Position numbers and translations under genes: made by a program
Notes under the pieces: model-generated
Told to the model about the DNA's origin: nothing
The model's database searches: none
What the model saw: the letters and a program-made list of their open reading frames with translations, nothing else
Shown: in pieces, positions 43,171 through 52,008 of the stretch
Numbering within the stretch: position 1 is the stretch's first letter
Layout of the letters: each line of letters begins with the position of its first letter
Origin: Bacillota bacterium
GTDB lineage: Bacteria > Bacillota > Clostridia > Christensenellales > CAG-138
NCBI GenBank assembly: GCA_023459335.1
Contig: JAEWUO010000005.1
Location: 17,132-81,131 of the forward strand
Length of the DNA stretch: 64,000 bases
Reading direction: 5' to 3'

Positions 43171-44652
43171 TCAACCGATCGCGCTGTCCATGATCGTCTG
43201 CGCGGACACCTCTTCGGGATTGAATTCCCCGGTGATGCGGCCTTCGCAGATGGTCAGAACGCGGTTGCTCATATTCAGCACCTCCGGCAGCTCGGAGGAG
43301 ATCATGATAATCGATCCGCCGTTTTCCACCACCTGCTTCATCAGCAGGTAGATTTCGTACTTGGCGCCGACGTCGATGCCGCGCGTCGGTTCGTCCATGA
43401 TCAGAATCTGCGGGTTGATCTCAAGCCAGCGCCCGACCACGCATTTTTGCTGGTTGCCGCCGGACAGGCTCAGTACGGTCGTCTGCGCGGAGGGCGTCTT
43501 GATGCCGAGGTTGCTGATCTGCCGTTCCGCGATTTCCTTTTCACTGGAGGAGTTGACAAAGCCGAACTTCGTCATCTTTTCCAGGCTCGCCATGACGATA
43601 TTGCTCTGCACGGAGAAACGAAGCACAAGGCCCTGCAATTTGCGGTCTTCCGGCAGAAGGCCGATGCCGGTTTTCTTAGCGTCCGCCGGTTTTTTTATTT
43701 TAACCGGCTTGCCTTCGATCAGCACGCGGTGGCCTTTCGCCTTGTCCGCGCCGCAGATCGCGCGGGCGATTTCTGTGCGCCCCGCGCCGACCAGGCCGAC
43801 GAAACCGAGGATTTCTCCCCGTTTCAGTTCAAAGGAGACGTCGTGCAGCTTATGCGTATTAATCGAACGAACCTCCATCAGCGTCTCTCCTACGCACCTG
43901 GGGCGCTCGGGGTATTCGTGTTCGATCGTACGGCCGACCATCTTGGTGATCATCTCCGCGCGCGTCAGTTCGCCGACAGGCTTCGTATCGATCGCGTGGC
44001 CGTCGCGCATGACGGTGACGATGTCGCACAGCTCGAAGATTTCATCCAATTTATGGCTGATATAGATGATGGAAACGCCGCGCGCTTTTAAGTCGCTGAT
44101 GATGGAAAACAGCTGCTTGAGTTCGTCGCTGGTGAGAGAGCTGCTCGGCTCGTCCATGATGATCAGCTTGCTCTGATAAGACAGCGCTTTCGTGATCTCG
44201 ACCATCTGCTTTTCCGCGGCGGAGAGGTCGCCCACCAGTACGCGCGTATCGATGGAACAGCCTATGCTGTCCAGCAGCTTCCTCGCCCGGGCGTGCGTTC
44301 CGCGCATGCCATGCATTTCGCTGAATCGCCCGAGGAAGATGTTCTCGCCGACGCTCATCGTATTCACGAGATTGAATTCCTGATAGATGATGCTTAATCC
44401 ACGATTGAGCGACTCAATCGGCGTCGTATGTTCAATCGTCTCCCCGTCGAAAACGACCGTGCCGGTGTCCTTCGTGTAAACGCCGGACAAAATCTTCATC
44501 AGAGTCGATTTCCCCGCGCCGTTTTCTCCTACGATGCCGTGCACAATGCCCCGCGCGACTTCGATCGAGACATTGTCCAGCGCTTTTACGCCGGGGAACG
44601 ATTTGCTAACGTTTTTCATGGAAAGGATGATTCCCGAATCCTTCTTCTCCAC
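43171..44652 (-). CDS. Sugar ABC transporter ATPase, duplicated (RbsA-like)
   Basis: ATP-binding subunit of 493 residues with two ABC domains. The first has Walker A GENGAGKSTLM near 40, signature LSAAEKQMVEI near 145 and Walker B LIIMDEPSSSLT. The second half has a Walker A VGLVGAGRTEIARAI, as is typical for RbsA-type proteins whose second site is degenerate, plus LSGGNQQKCVVGRWL and ILIMDEPTRGIDVG. The start is GTG at 44652 with AAAGGGGAAAAG upstream. It is cotranscribed with the binding protein and two permeases. Family specificity is ribose, xylose, galactose or similar sugars. Confidence 0.95.
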   Translation of the reverse strand: MEKKDSGIILSMKNVSKSFPGVKALDNVSIEVARGIVHGIVGENGAGKSTLMKILSGVYTKDTGTVVFDGETIEHTTPIESLNRGLSIIYQEFNLVNTMSVGENIFLGRFSEMHGMRGTHARARKLLDSIGCSIDTRVLVGDLSAAEKQMVEITKALSYQSKLIIMDEPSSSLTSDELKQLFSIISDLKARGVSIIYISHKLDEIFELCDIVTVMRDGHAIDTKPVGELTRAEMITKMVGRTIEHEYPERPRCVGETLMEVRSINTHKLHDVSFELKRGEILGFVGLVGAGRTEIARAICGADKAKGHRVLIEGKPVKIKKPADAKKTGIGLLPEDRKLQGLVLRFSVQSNIVMASLEKMTKFGFVNSSSEKEIAERQISNLGIKTPSAQTTVLSLSGGNQQKCVVGRWLEINPQILIMDEPTRGIDVGAKYEIYLLMKQVVENGGSIIMISSELPEVLNMSNRVLTICEGRITGEFNPEEVSAQTIMDSAIG

Positions 44653-44751
44653 CCGTCTTTTCCCCTTTCAAGTATTCTCCGCGCAGCGTCCCTGCCTGCA
44701 TTTTAACATGAACAAACTCCCGCGTCGTCATTTTTTGCCAGTGTGAAAACC

Positions 44752-44775
44752 GCCCGGCCCCCGAAGGAGCCGGGC
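44752..44775 (-). terminator. Intercistronic UUCG hairpin
   Basis: On the minus strand GCCCGGCTCC-TTCG-GGGGCCGGGC forms a strong stem with a UUCG tetraloop between the binding-protein and ATPase genes. The T-run is short, so it more likely gives partial termination or protects the upstream mRNA, making more binding protein than ATPase. Confidence 0.6.
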
Positions 44776-44805
44776 AGCCCAAATTGCGCTAGTTCCGGTT
44801 CGAGT

Positions 44806-45822
44806 TTACCATTCCGGATACGGGAGAATGTCCACGTTATCCTTTGTGACGACGTCGAGCGGGATGAAGTTGACCGCCTCAAACGTGCCGCCTTCCAGCT
44901 TCGCCTTTGCGCACTTGAGGCTCTGGATGGCCATGTTCGTGAAGCTCTGGCCGATACTGACCGCCTGCGTTCCGGCTTTGACCTGGTCGTAACCGGCGCG
45001 GCATCCGTCGACCGCAACCAGGTATACGCCCGTCATATTGGCGTTCTTGAGCGCTTCAATCACGCCCGTCGCGCCGTTATCCCAGTGGCAGAAGACACCC
45101 TGAATCTGATCGCCGTATTTCACGATGAAGTCTTCCATAATGGCCATCGCATCCGCTGTGACCCAGCCGGAGCAGTTCTGGCTGTCCAGAAGGGTGATGT
45201 TGGTGCCGTTGATGACCTGACGGAAACCGTCCGCGCGCTTGATCTGCGCGTCGTGACCAGCCTGGCCGCCGACTTCCACGATGGTTGCGCCGTCCGGGAA
45301 ATGATCGACAAACGCCTGGCCCGCCGTCTGGCCCGCCATGGTGTCGTCAACGCCGCAGAAGAAATCACGGTACTGCTGCGATTCCGCCGGGAGGTCCGAA
45401 GAGAACATGCCGACGACTACGCCCGCCTCTTTGGCTTCCATCAGGCTCGGAACGATCGCGTTGATGTCGCTCGGGTTGATGAAGATGACGTCGTAATCCT
45501 GCGCGATGCAGGTGCTGACGGCTTTCGCTTCGTTCTGAACATCGTTTTGTCCTTCAAACACATCCACGGAGAAGCCGTATTCCGGGGCATACTGCTGCAG
45601 CTGCTTCCAGGAATAGGCCTGCGACTCGTTGGAGAGCGCCTGCGTAATGAACGCGGCTTTGTAGGTCGTCGCTTCGGGTTCGGCGGCGGGCGCCTCTGTG
45701 GCTTCCGCTGTCGCGGCTTCCGTCGCGGGTTCCGCCGCGGCGGGTTCGGTGACAGGTTTGCAGGCGAACACGCCCACTACCATCATGAGAGCCAGGAGCA
45801 GTACGAGAATCTTTTTGGACAT
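44806..45822 (-). CDS. Sugar ABC transporter substrate-binding lipoprotein
   Basis: Extracellular binding protein of 338 residues (RbsB-like, periplasmic-binding type 1). The signal peptide ends in the lipobox VGVFAC (Cys near 21), followed by an Ala/Glu/Pro/Thr linker and the binding domain from about 50, with AAFITQALSNESQAYS and VIFINPSDINAIVPSLMEA. It is the ligand receptor of the importer and sits first of the four transporter genes. AAGGAGG precedes ATG at 45822. It may have its own internal promoter in the 112-base gap to the AroE-like gene. Confidence 0.95.
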   Translation of the reverse strand: MSKKILVLLLALMMVVGVFACKPVTEPAAAEPATEAATAEATEAPAAEPEATTYKAAFITQALSNESQAYSWKQLQQYAPEYGFSVDVFEGQNDVQNEAKAVSTCIAQDYDVIFINPSDINAIVPSLMEAKEAGVVVGMFSSDLPAESQQYRDFFCGVDDTMAGQTAGQAFVDHFPDGATIVEVGGQAGHDAQIKRADGFRQVINGTNITLLDSQNCSGWVTADAMAIMEDFIVKYGDQIQGVFCHWDNGATGVIEALKNANMTGVYLVAVDGCRAGYDQVKAGTQAVSIGQSFTNMAIQSLKCAKAKLEGGTFEAVNFIPLDVVTKDNVDILPYPEW

Positions 45823-45934
45823 TCTGTTATTCCTCCTTTTTATTTAAGCATCCGGCGCGCGTATCGTCGGGCGTTCGCCGTCTGCTTATTCCGTATGCAG
45901 TGCGCCTGCCGTTTTGCCCGGCGCTTCGTCCCGA

Positions 45935-46795
45935 TCAGCTCAGCGCTTCCTGCAGCGCCTTGAGCATGACAGATTTGTCGGGTTTCAAGCCCGTCCACAT
46001 CTCGATATTGATCGCCGCCTGGTTGATCAGCATGCCGGTTCCGGTGTTCCATCTTGCGCCGCGCGCCTGCGCCGCGCGCAGAAACGGCGTAACCGCCGGG
46101 TTCGGAATCACGTCCTGCACGAACATCGTCGGCAGGATCGTATCCGGATCGATATTCGGCATCTCGTCCACGTTGGGATATAACCCGATCGGGGTCGCGT
46201 TGACGAGGATATCGGTATCCGCGGGAACCCGGTAGGTGTGATCCCAGGTCACGAACGCGTTTTGCTTCATGATTTTACCCAGCAGCTCCATCAGGCTCTT
46301 TGCCAGCGCCGCGTCTTCGGGACGGTTGACGATGGTGATGCTGCCGGCGCCCGCGAGCGAGAGTTCCACGCTGACCGCGCGTGCGGCTCCACCCGCGCCG
46401 AGGATGACGATCTTCTTGCCCTTCGGGTCTACATGGTTGTCCTGCAGGGATTCCATGAACCCTTTGCCGTCCGTGTTTTCACCGAACAACCTGCCGTCCG
46501 TATTGACGATCGTGTTCACCGCGCCGATGAGCCGCGCGCTTTCCGAAAGCTCGTCGAGATATCGAATCACGTTGATCTTGTGCGGAATCGTGCAGTTGAT
46601 GCCGCGCATCTTAAAAGCCTTCAGCCCTTTGATCGCGTCCTCCAGTTTATCGGGGTCTACGTCGATGGTCAGAAACCGCCAGAGGTTCAGGCCCAGCGCC
46701 CGAAAAGCCGCCTCCTGAATGACGACGCCGGGGTTTTCCGCCGCCGGATGCCCGAACACGCCGACCAGACAATCCAGATAATTCTGCTCTTTCAT
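45935..46795 (-). CDS. AroE-like dehydrogenase lacking shikimate-carboxylate serines
   Basis: NAD(P)-dependent dehydrogenase of 286 residues with the shikimate-dehydrogenase fold. Kept are the catalytic Lys (CTIPHK, K73), the catalytic Asp (GENTDGKGF, D109), the Rossmann loop LGAGGAARAV (132-141) and GMLINQAAIN near the C-terminus. The N-terminal loop that in AroE reads HSxSP, holding the shikimate carboxylate, reads GHPAAENPG here (15-23), so both serines are lost. A different, probably neutral polyol or cyclic sugar substrate is likely. GGAGGCG precedes ATG. It lies between the ROK-type gene and the binding protein in the carbohydrate operon, not with aromatic biosynthesis genes. Confidence 0.82.
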   Translation of the reverse strand: MKEQNYLDCLVGVFGHPAAENPGVVIQEAAFRALGLNLWRFLTIDVDPDKLEDAIKGLKAFKMRGINCTIPHKINVIRYLDELSESARLIGAVNTIVNTDGRLFGENTDGKGFMESLQDNHVDPKGKKIVILGAGGAARAVSVELSLAGAGSITIVNRPEDAALAKSLMELLGKIMKQNAFVTWDHTYRVPADTDILVNATPIGLYPNVDEMPNIDPDTILPTMFVQDVIPNPAVTPFLRAAQARGARWNTGTGMLINQAAINIEMWTGLKPDKSVMLKALQEALS

Positions 46796-46836
46796 CGTTT
46801 TACGCCTCCGAATTTCGTCAAATGCGGCCCGGTTCT

Positions 46837-48600
46837 TTACAACTGAGACGCCGCGAAGTACGCCGCGCCGACCGCCTGCCCAAACTGCGCCACCGTATGC
46901 GCGGGATCGTTTTTCAGATCCATCATGAGCGGAGTGAACGCAAAGTTCCCATCCCCCGCGATAAACTCTACGGGGCAGCGCGCGTTTGCGCCCTCCTGCA
47001 TCAGATCAAAACAGCGTTTATGCTTCACAAACCGGCCGAAGAGCACACGAGAGCGGCTCTTTGGGGCGAGCATCCACTCGGTCTCCTCAAACGTAACCGC
47101 GAGAAACTCGCCGATTTCGCGGAAGATCTCCGCCGCCGCAGGATCTCCTTCGGAGGCAAGGCGCATCAGATGCTCCAGAAGCGGTTTGCGCATGTCCGAA
47201 GGCGACTGGCAGACATACACGCCGCCTTCCCGCCGTTCCAGAAATCCTTTTTCGAAGAGTTCGGCATACCGCTGCGGGGATTTTTCCTCAAAGATCCGCA
47301 GCGCGAGTCGGTAAGCGCCGCTCTGGCTGCAATACTTCTGCAGCGTCCCAGGCAGGCTGGTGTTGAAGTTATTCACGCTGCGCGCATCCAGTTCGTGATA
47401 AGCGCGCGCGGGGCGGTTGCCGAGGTCGATGATGCAGTTATAGATCTCCAGCGGAATCTGCGGAATTTCGCCCGTTTCGTCGATCCAGCCTGTGCCGAGC
47501 TCGGTGCCCAGCGTGTGGGCGAACACGCCGCTGGCGACCGAATCCGCTTCGCCGGAGTGGGCCAGTTCCACCGCCGCGGTGTATGCCGCGAGCGATCCGT
47601 CGTTCGCCATGTGTACCTTGCCGCCGGCACGGCACTGCTGAAGAAGAAGCGTGTTCAGCGCGGTGAGCTTTAAAAATTCCGATTCATAATCGCCGGATGC
47701 GTTGCGGATGCCGCGCGTTTTATAGGTTTCCCCGCCAACGATCTTGTCTGCGATCACCACATCCGGAAAGCACACGCCGATGCCGTCGAGAAGCGGCGCT
47801 TCGCCGTATACCGCGCGGCAGGTATCCGCCGCGCTTTGCATCGCCTCGAAGGATACGCCTTTTTTGAGCATCTGTTCCTTCAGCGAGTCCGCTTCCGGCG
47901 TATTTGGCAGGGACATCGCCGCGCGCACCACCCGCGACATGAGCAGAATCGGTTCGATCACCTGTTCCACTTTCGTCATCTCGGCGGGAAACCAGTCGTA
48001 TTCCTTGACCGCTGCGATCCGCCCGTTTCGGATACCGACCACCTTGATGTCGGTGCCTCCGATGTCGATGCCGCAGAGCGTCGCTTCGCGGGATTTCTTC
48101 ACCGCCGCCCTGCAGGCGGTCACCGCGTCCAGGTGCGGCCTGACCTGCGTATGTTCCGGCTGCGGAAGCGATTCCGCGATGATAAATGTAAACGGAGCCA
48201 GTCCCAGAGCCGCATTGATGCGGTCCGTCACGTTAAGGCACTTGCCGTAGCCGCGCCGCTCGCGCTTTGGCAGATGTACCTGGAATACGCGTTCCAGCGT
48301 TTCGCAGAGGTTTCGCGCGAACGTGTCGCCGGGTGTGATAACGAGCGTCATGCCTGCGCCGCCGTACGCGGAGATAAAGTTGTAAAGGCTGGCGTAAAAA
48401 TACTCCCTGACAAAAGACTGTTCCGCTTCGTCCGCCGTCTCGGGGAGGCGGATTTCCCAGCGTCTGCTTGTGCCGGCGGCGAGCGTAAGATCGCACTCGA
48501 TCCGGCAGAGCGCGCCGCGAAACGCCTTTCGAATATCGGTGATATAGACGTTTTCGCCCCGTTCGGCCTTGGTCAGAAACTCCTGCACCATCGCGTTCAT
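46837..48600 (-). CDS. ROK-domain protein with 170-residue N-terminal extension
   Basis: Protein of 587 residues. The C-terminal part is ROK-like, with the phosphate loop CGIDIGGTDIKVV (176-188), a catalytic-Asp motif HMANDGSLAAYTAA near 330 and GTELGTGWIDETGE near 375. The usual ROK zinc motif CxCGxxGC is absent, and insertions enlarge the domain. The first 170 residues (MNAMVQEFLTKAERG...) match no domain I recognise. It may be a kinase for the sugar imported by this operon. Only 9 bases separate it from the activase upstream, and 41 from the AroE-like gene. Confidence 0.75.
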   Translation of the reverse strand: MNAMVQEFLTKAERGENVYITDIRKAFRGALCRIECDLTLAAGTSRRWEIRLPETADEAEQSFVREYFYASLYNFISAYGGAGMTLVITPGDTFARNLCETLERVFQVHLPKRERRGYGKCLNVTDRINAALGLAPFTFIIAESLPQPEHTQVRPHLDAVTACRAAVKKSREATLCGIDIGGTDIKVVGIRNGRIAAVKEYDWFPAEMTKVEQVIEPILLMSRVVRAAMSLPNTPEADSLKEQMLKKGVSFEAMQSAADTCRAVYGEAPLLDGIGVCFPDVVIADKIVGGETYKTRGIRNASGDYESEFLKLTALNTLLLQQCRAGGKVHMANDGSLAAYTAAVELAHSGEADSVASGVFAHTLGTELGTGWIDETGEIPQIPLEIYNCIIDLGNRPARAYHELDARSVNNFNTSLPGTLQKYCSQSGAYRLALRIFEEKSPQRYAELFEKGFLERREGGVYVCQSPSDMRKPLLEHLMRLASEGDPAAAEIFREIGEFLAVTFEETEWMLAPKSRSRVLFGRFVKHKRCFDLMQEGANARCPVEFIAGDGNFAFTPLMMDLKNDPAHTVAQFGQAVGAAYFAASQL

Positions 48601-48609
48601 CCATCCATC

Positions 48610-49506
48610 CTAGAGTGCCGTCAGGCCGCAGCCTGTCAGTATTCGCTTCAGCGCGCGCACCGTTTCTTCCGGTATCTCGCGCTGATTCGTGTCAAATGCG
48701 TACTCCCGCCGCAGGGATTCGTACTTCTCCCGCGCCATGGGGTTAAAGTTGAGCAGTTCAACGGGAAATGCTCCGCCGATGGAAACGAGGAATTCCGCAA
48801 TGCCCCGGATGTTTTCCTCGTCGTCCGTAAAACCCGGAATCAGCGGTACGCGGATCAGAACGTTCGCGTCTTTTGCCGCGAGGCGGGCGATGTTGTTCAG
48901 GATCGTCGCGTTATCCGCGGCGGTTGCCGCCCTGTGCCGCGCGGAATCGATCAGCTTGATGTCCGCGATGATCTTATCCGTCGTTTCGCGGAACGCGTCC
49001 ACGATTTCCGGTTTTGCGAACAGGCTCGTTTCGATCTGCGTATTAATCCCGCGTGCGCGGCAGCCGCGAAGGACCTCGAGGGAGAACGCAGGGCTTTGCA
49101 TACATTCCCCGCCGGAGAGGGTCACGCCGCCGTCTTTTCCGTAAAACGGCCGGTCCTTCCCGATCTCGAAGAGGACTTCCTCCACGCTCATTTCCCGCGC
49201 GTCGAATCGGATGGCGCCGGTCGGGCAGGCCGTCACGCAGGCGCCGCAGCGCGTGCATGCGTCATGGCCGATGTTCACGCCCTTTTCGTCCCAGCTCAGC
49301 GCGCCGTAGTCGCATGCGGCGATGCAGCTCTTGCAGGCCACGCAGAGGTTTTTCGCATACCAGAGCCGGATTTCGGGGATCAGCCCTTCGGGATTCTGGC
49401 ACCAGCGGCAGGCGAGCGGGCATCCTTTGAGGAATATCGTCGTGCGGATGCCGTCCCCGTCGTTGATCGAAAACCGCTTGATGTCGAATACGTTTGCGGT
49501 GGTCAT
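48610..49506 (-). CDS. Glycyl radical enzyme activase with ferredoxin insert
   Basis: Radical-SAM enzyme of 298 residues that abstracts a hydrogen from the glycyl residue of its partner. The radical-SAM cluster motif is CPLACRWC (C29, C33, C36). An insert with two 4Fe-4S sites, C55/C58/C61/C65 and C84/C87/C90/C94, follows, as in activases of GREs other than pyruvate formate-lyase itself. GGECMQSP near 145 binds SAM. ATG overlaps the GRE stop (ATGA), so it is the partner of the PflD-like enzyme. Confidence 0.95.
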   Translation of the reverse strand: MTTANVFDIKRFSINDGDGIRTTIFLKGCPLACRWCQNPEGLIPEIRLWYAKNLCVACKSCIAACDYGALSWDEKGVNIGHDACTRCGACVTACPTGAIRFDAREMSVEEVLFEIGKDRPFYGKDGGVTLSGGECMQSPAFSLEVLRGCRARGINTQIETSLFAKPEIVDAFRETTDKIIADIKLIDSARHRAATAADNATILNNIARLAAKDANVLIRVPLIPGFTDDEENIRGIAEFLVSIGGAFPVELLNFNPMAREKYESLRREYAFDTNQREIPEETVRALKRILTGCGLTAL

Positions 49507-51857
49507 ATATCCGCGAACTCGGTGCGCTCGATAATCTCCCGCTGAAGATCCGGCGCCAGCTCCGTAAAATACGCCGTATATCCGGCCACGCGGATCGTGA
49601 GGCTCCGGTAAAGCTCCGGTTTTTCCTGCGCCGCGAGCAGATCCGCGCGGTTCACCACGTTGAACTGCACGTGGATGATCCGCAGGTCGATGAACGCTCG
49701 CAGCAGCCGGACGAACTTTGTCACGCCGAGTTCGGTTTGAAACAGGCTCGGCAGGAATTTCATGTTCAGCAGCGTGCCGTTGCTGCCGTATTCGCTCTTG
49801 ACGCGGGACACGCTCTTGAGTACCGCCGTCGGCCCGTGGCTGTCCCGTCCATAGACCGGGGACATGCCGCCGTCGGCAAGCGGCTCCTTTGCGAGCCTGC
49901 CGTCCGGCGTCGCGCCGACGTTCTGCCCCATCGGCACATGCGCGGAAACGGTGTACAGCCCCATCTGATACGGGCCGCCGCGCGCGTTGGTGTAGCGGTT
50001 CAGCCGCTCGGCAAACGCTTTCGCCCAGTCGAACGCGATCGCGTCCACCCAGTCGACGTCGTTGCCGTACTTCGGCGCCTTGTTCAAAAGGCGCAGCCGG
50101 AGCAGTTCGGCGTTTTCAAAATTCGAAACCAGCGCCTGATGCAGCTCTTTCCGGCCGACGAGTTTTTCGTCGTAGACCAGCGTTTTGAGCGCGGCCAGGC
50201 TGTCGGCCACGTTCGCACACTGGATCGCCTGAATGCCGGAGAGGTTATAGTGCGCGCCGCCTGCGGTCACGTCTACGCCTTTCTCCATGCAGTCGTCGAT
50301 CACACAGGAGAGAAACGGCGAGGGCAGCAGCTCCGCGTGCGCTTTTTCCACCACTTCGCAGCAGCGGATCATGCGCTCAAAAAAGAAATCAACCTGCGCG
50401 TTCAGCGCGCCGAGCACGTCTTCGTACGTTTCAAAATCCTCGATCGTGCCGGTGTGCGCGCCCATCTGTTTGCCTGTGAGCGTACACACGCCGTCGTTGA
50501 GCGCGAGCTCCAGCGCCTTGACAAGGTTGAACATCGCCGCGTCGCTCCAGCCGAGGTTATTGCCCATGGTTGTGAGTTCCACGCAGCCGACGATGGCGTA
50601 ATTGCGCGCATCCTCGTCGGAAATGCCCTTGCCCATCAGCGCGGGGATTACCGCTTCGTCGTTGAAAAACTGCGGCATGCCGCTGCCTCTGCCCACCACC
50701 TCGGAACAGCGGGTGAGAAAATGCTCGCCGGAGCCTTCGAACACGCGCGCCGAGAGGTTCGGCTGCGGCAGAAGCAGGTGCTCCTGCGCGCGGAGGAAGA
50801 GATAGGTCAGTTCGTTTTCCGCCGGTTCCCCCGCGTCGTTCTGCCCGCCGATTGCGACATTGAACCCGATCGGAAATCCCGCGAAATACTTCGCGCTGGA
50901 GGCGCTGCGCAGATACACGATCTGGTTAAATTTGAGGAACAGGCATTCGATCATTTCAAGCGCGGACTGATGCGTTATGGCGCCGGACGCGATGTCTTTC
51001 TCGTAATATGGATACAAATACTGGTCCATGCGCCCCGGCGAAAACGAAGAGGCGTTGCTTTCCATCTGCAGAATCACATATAAAAACCAGCTCGACTGCA
51101 CCGCTTCGCGGAACGTCTGCGGCGGGCGCTCGGAAAGCGCGTCGCACACGCGGGCGATCTCCAGAAGTTCGCCCTTCTGTGCGGAGGACGCCGCCGTTTC
51201 CCGCGCGAGCGCGGCGTATCGGCGCATGAAGATCTGCGCGCCCTCCAGCGAGAGGATCAATCCGTCGTAAAAGCCGGCATGATCCGGGTTTTTAGCGCGG
51301 TCGGCTTTGGCGAGGCCGATGAGCCCGTTCGGCCCGTATTCCAGCCAGCGTTCGGTGTTCGGGCAGATGTGCCCCTGCGCGTGGTCGGTCTGGTTGATCT
51401 TTGCGACCTTGCCGATGGCGCGCATCTCGCCGCCGATACGCTCGTCCAGGATATCCTCCAGCGTCATTCCCTTCCAGAACGGGAAAATCTCGATTTTAAA
51501 CGTCTCGGCGTCCTCGCTCCGGACGCCGAACGGATCCTGCGCGCGCGTCGGAAGCTGCCCGATCTCGCGGTCGACCCAGCTTAATCCCGATTCGGGAAAG
51601 ATCACGCCCGCGCGCACGCCGGTCGTGCGGTTTCCGACGATCAGCTCCCCATCGGTGATGCGGATTTCAATGCGGGAAAGCGCCTCTTTCAGCGCCAGCG
51701 CGCGGAGGATATTTCTCGGCAGCCCCGCGTTTTTACGGTATACTTCTGTGACGATCTTCGCCTGTTCGACCGACATGAACCGGTCCTCGGCGAACATGGC
51801 TTCCTTCAGTTTTTGAACACGAATGCTCAGCGGCAGCTGATCGATTTTCGTTTTCAT
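49503..51857 (-). CDS. Glycyl radical enzyme 1, PflD-like
   Basis: Oxygen-sensitive radical enzyme of 784 residues. The glycyl-radical motif RVAGYTAYF is at 756-764 (Gly759), and the active-site motif GCVEL at 424-428 holds the thiyl Cys425 and Glu427 typical of C-O lyase/dehydratase GREs rather than pyruvate formate-lyase (which has CC). Stretches such as RSASSAKYFAGFP, LPQPNLSARV and VSAHVPMGQNVGATPDGRLA follow E. coli PflD closely from memory. PflD was reported to open 1,5-anhydromannitol-6-phosphate; this substrate is inferred. GAGGAA precedes ATG at 51857. First gene of the operon GRE-activase-ROK-AroE-like-ABC transporter. Confidence 0.9.
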   Translation of the reverse strand: MKTKIDQLPLSIRVQKLKEAMFAEDRFMSVEQAKIVTEVYRKNAGLPRNILRALALKEALSRIEIRITDGELIVGNRTTGVRAGVIFPESGLSWVDREIGQLPTRAQDPFGVRSEDAETFKIEIFPFWKGMTLEDILDERIGGEMRAIGKVAKINQTDHAQGHICPNTERWLEYGPNGLIGLAKADRAKNPDHAGFYDGLILSLEGAQIFMRRYAALARETAASSAQKGELLEIARVCDALSERPPQTFREAVQSSWFLYVILQMESNASSFSPGRMDQYLYPYYEKDIASGAITHQSALEMIECLFLKFNQIVYLRSASSAKYFAGFPIGFNVAIGGQNDAGEPAENELTYLFLRAQEHLLLPQPNLSARVFEGSGEHFLTRCSEVVGRGSGMPQFFNDEAVIPALMGKGISDEDARNYAIVGCVELTTMGNNLGWSDAAMFNLVKALELALNDGVCTLTGKQMGAHTGTIEDFETYEDVLGALNAQVDFFFERMIRCCEVVEKAHAELLPSPFLSCVIDDCMEKGVDVTAGGAHYNLSGIQAIQCANVADSLAALKTLVYDEKLVGRKELHQALVSNFENAELLRLRLLNKAPKYGNDVDWVDAIAFDWAKAFAERLNRYTNARGGPYQMGLYTVSAHVPMGQNVGATPDGRLAKEPLADGGMSPVYGRDSHGPTAVLKSVSRVKSEYGSNGTLLNMKFLPSLFQTELGVTKFVRLLRAFIDLRIIHVQFNVVNRADLLAAQEKPELYRSLTIRVAGYTAYFTELAPDLQREIIERTEFADI

Positions 51858-51891
51858 GTTAGGTTGTTTCCTCGGTGTTTGTTACGAACGT

Positions 51892-51913
51892 AAGTGAATC
51901 GAATGTGAATAGA
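51892..51913 (-). promoter_or_regulatory. 11-bp direct repeats upstream of the GRE1 operon
   Basis: AAGTGAATCGA and ATGTGAATAGA (plus strand) repeat with an 11-bp period, matching at 9 of 11 bases, one helical turn apart. No strong -10/-35 is visible between here and 51945, so an activator such as the adjacent AraC protein may be needed. Confidence 0.5.
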
Positions 51914-51943
51914 ATTAATCTGCTTGTTTCTATAAAAATGCTA

Positions 51944-51974
51944 TCATAAAAAAAACGGCTGTGAAACCGTTTTG
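51944..51974 (-). terminator. Terminator after the AraC gene
   Basis: Stem AAAACGG/CCGTTTT (51952-51958, 51967-51973), 8-base loop; the minus strand ends in eight T residues. It separates the regulator operon from the GRE1 operon. Confidence 0.85.
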
Positions 51975-52008
51975 CGTGTTTAAAAGGTGTATTATCGTGA
52001 ACCATATT

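Noticed and set aside
45935..46795. Calling this gene aroE of the shikimate pathway
   Set aside because: The shikimate-binding serines are missing and the context is sugar catabolism.
49494..51083. 529-codon frame opposite GRE1
   Set aside because: Antisense shadow of the radical enzyme; Arg/His-rich with no motif.
49503..51857. Calling GRE1 a pyruvate formate-lyase
   Set aside because: The active site has a single Cys with Glu (GCVE) instead of the adjacent Cys-Cys of PflB.
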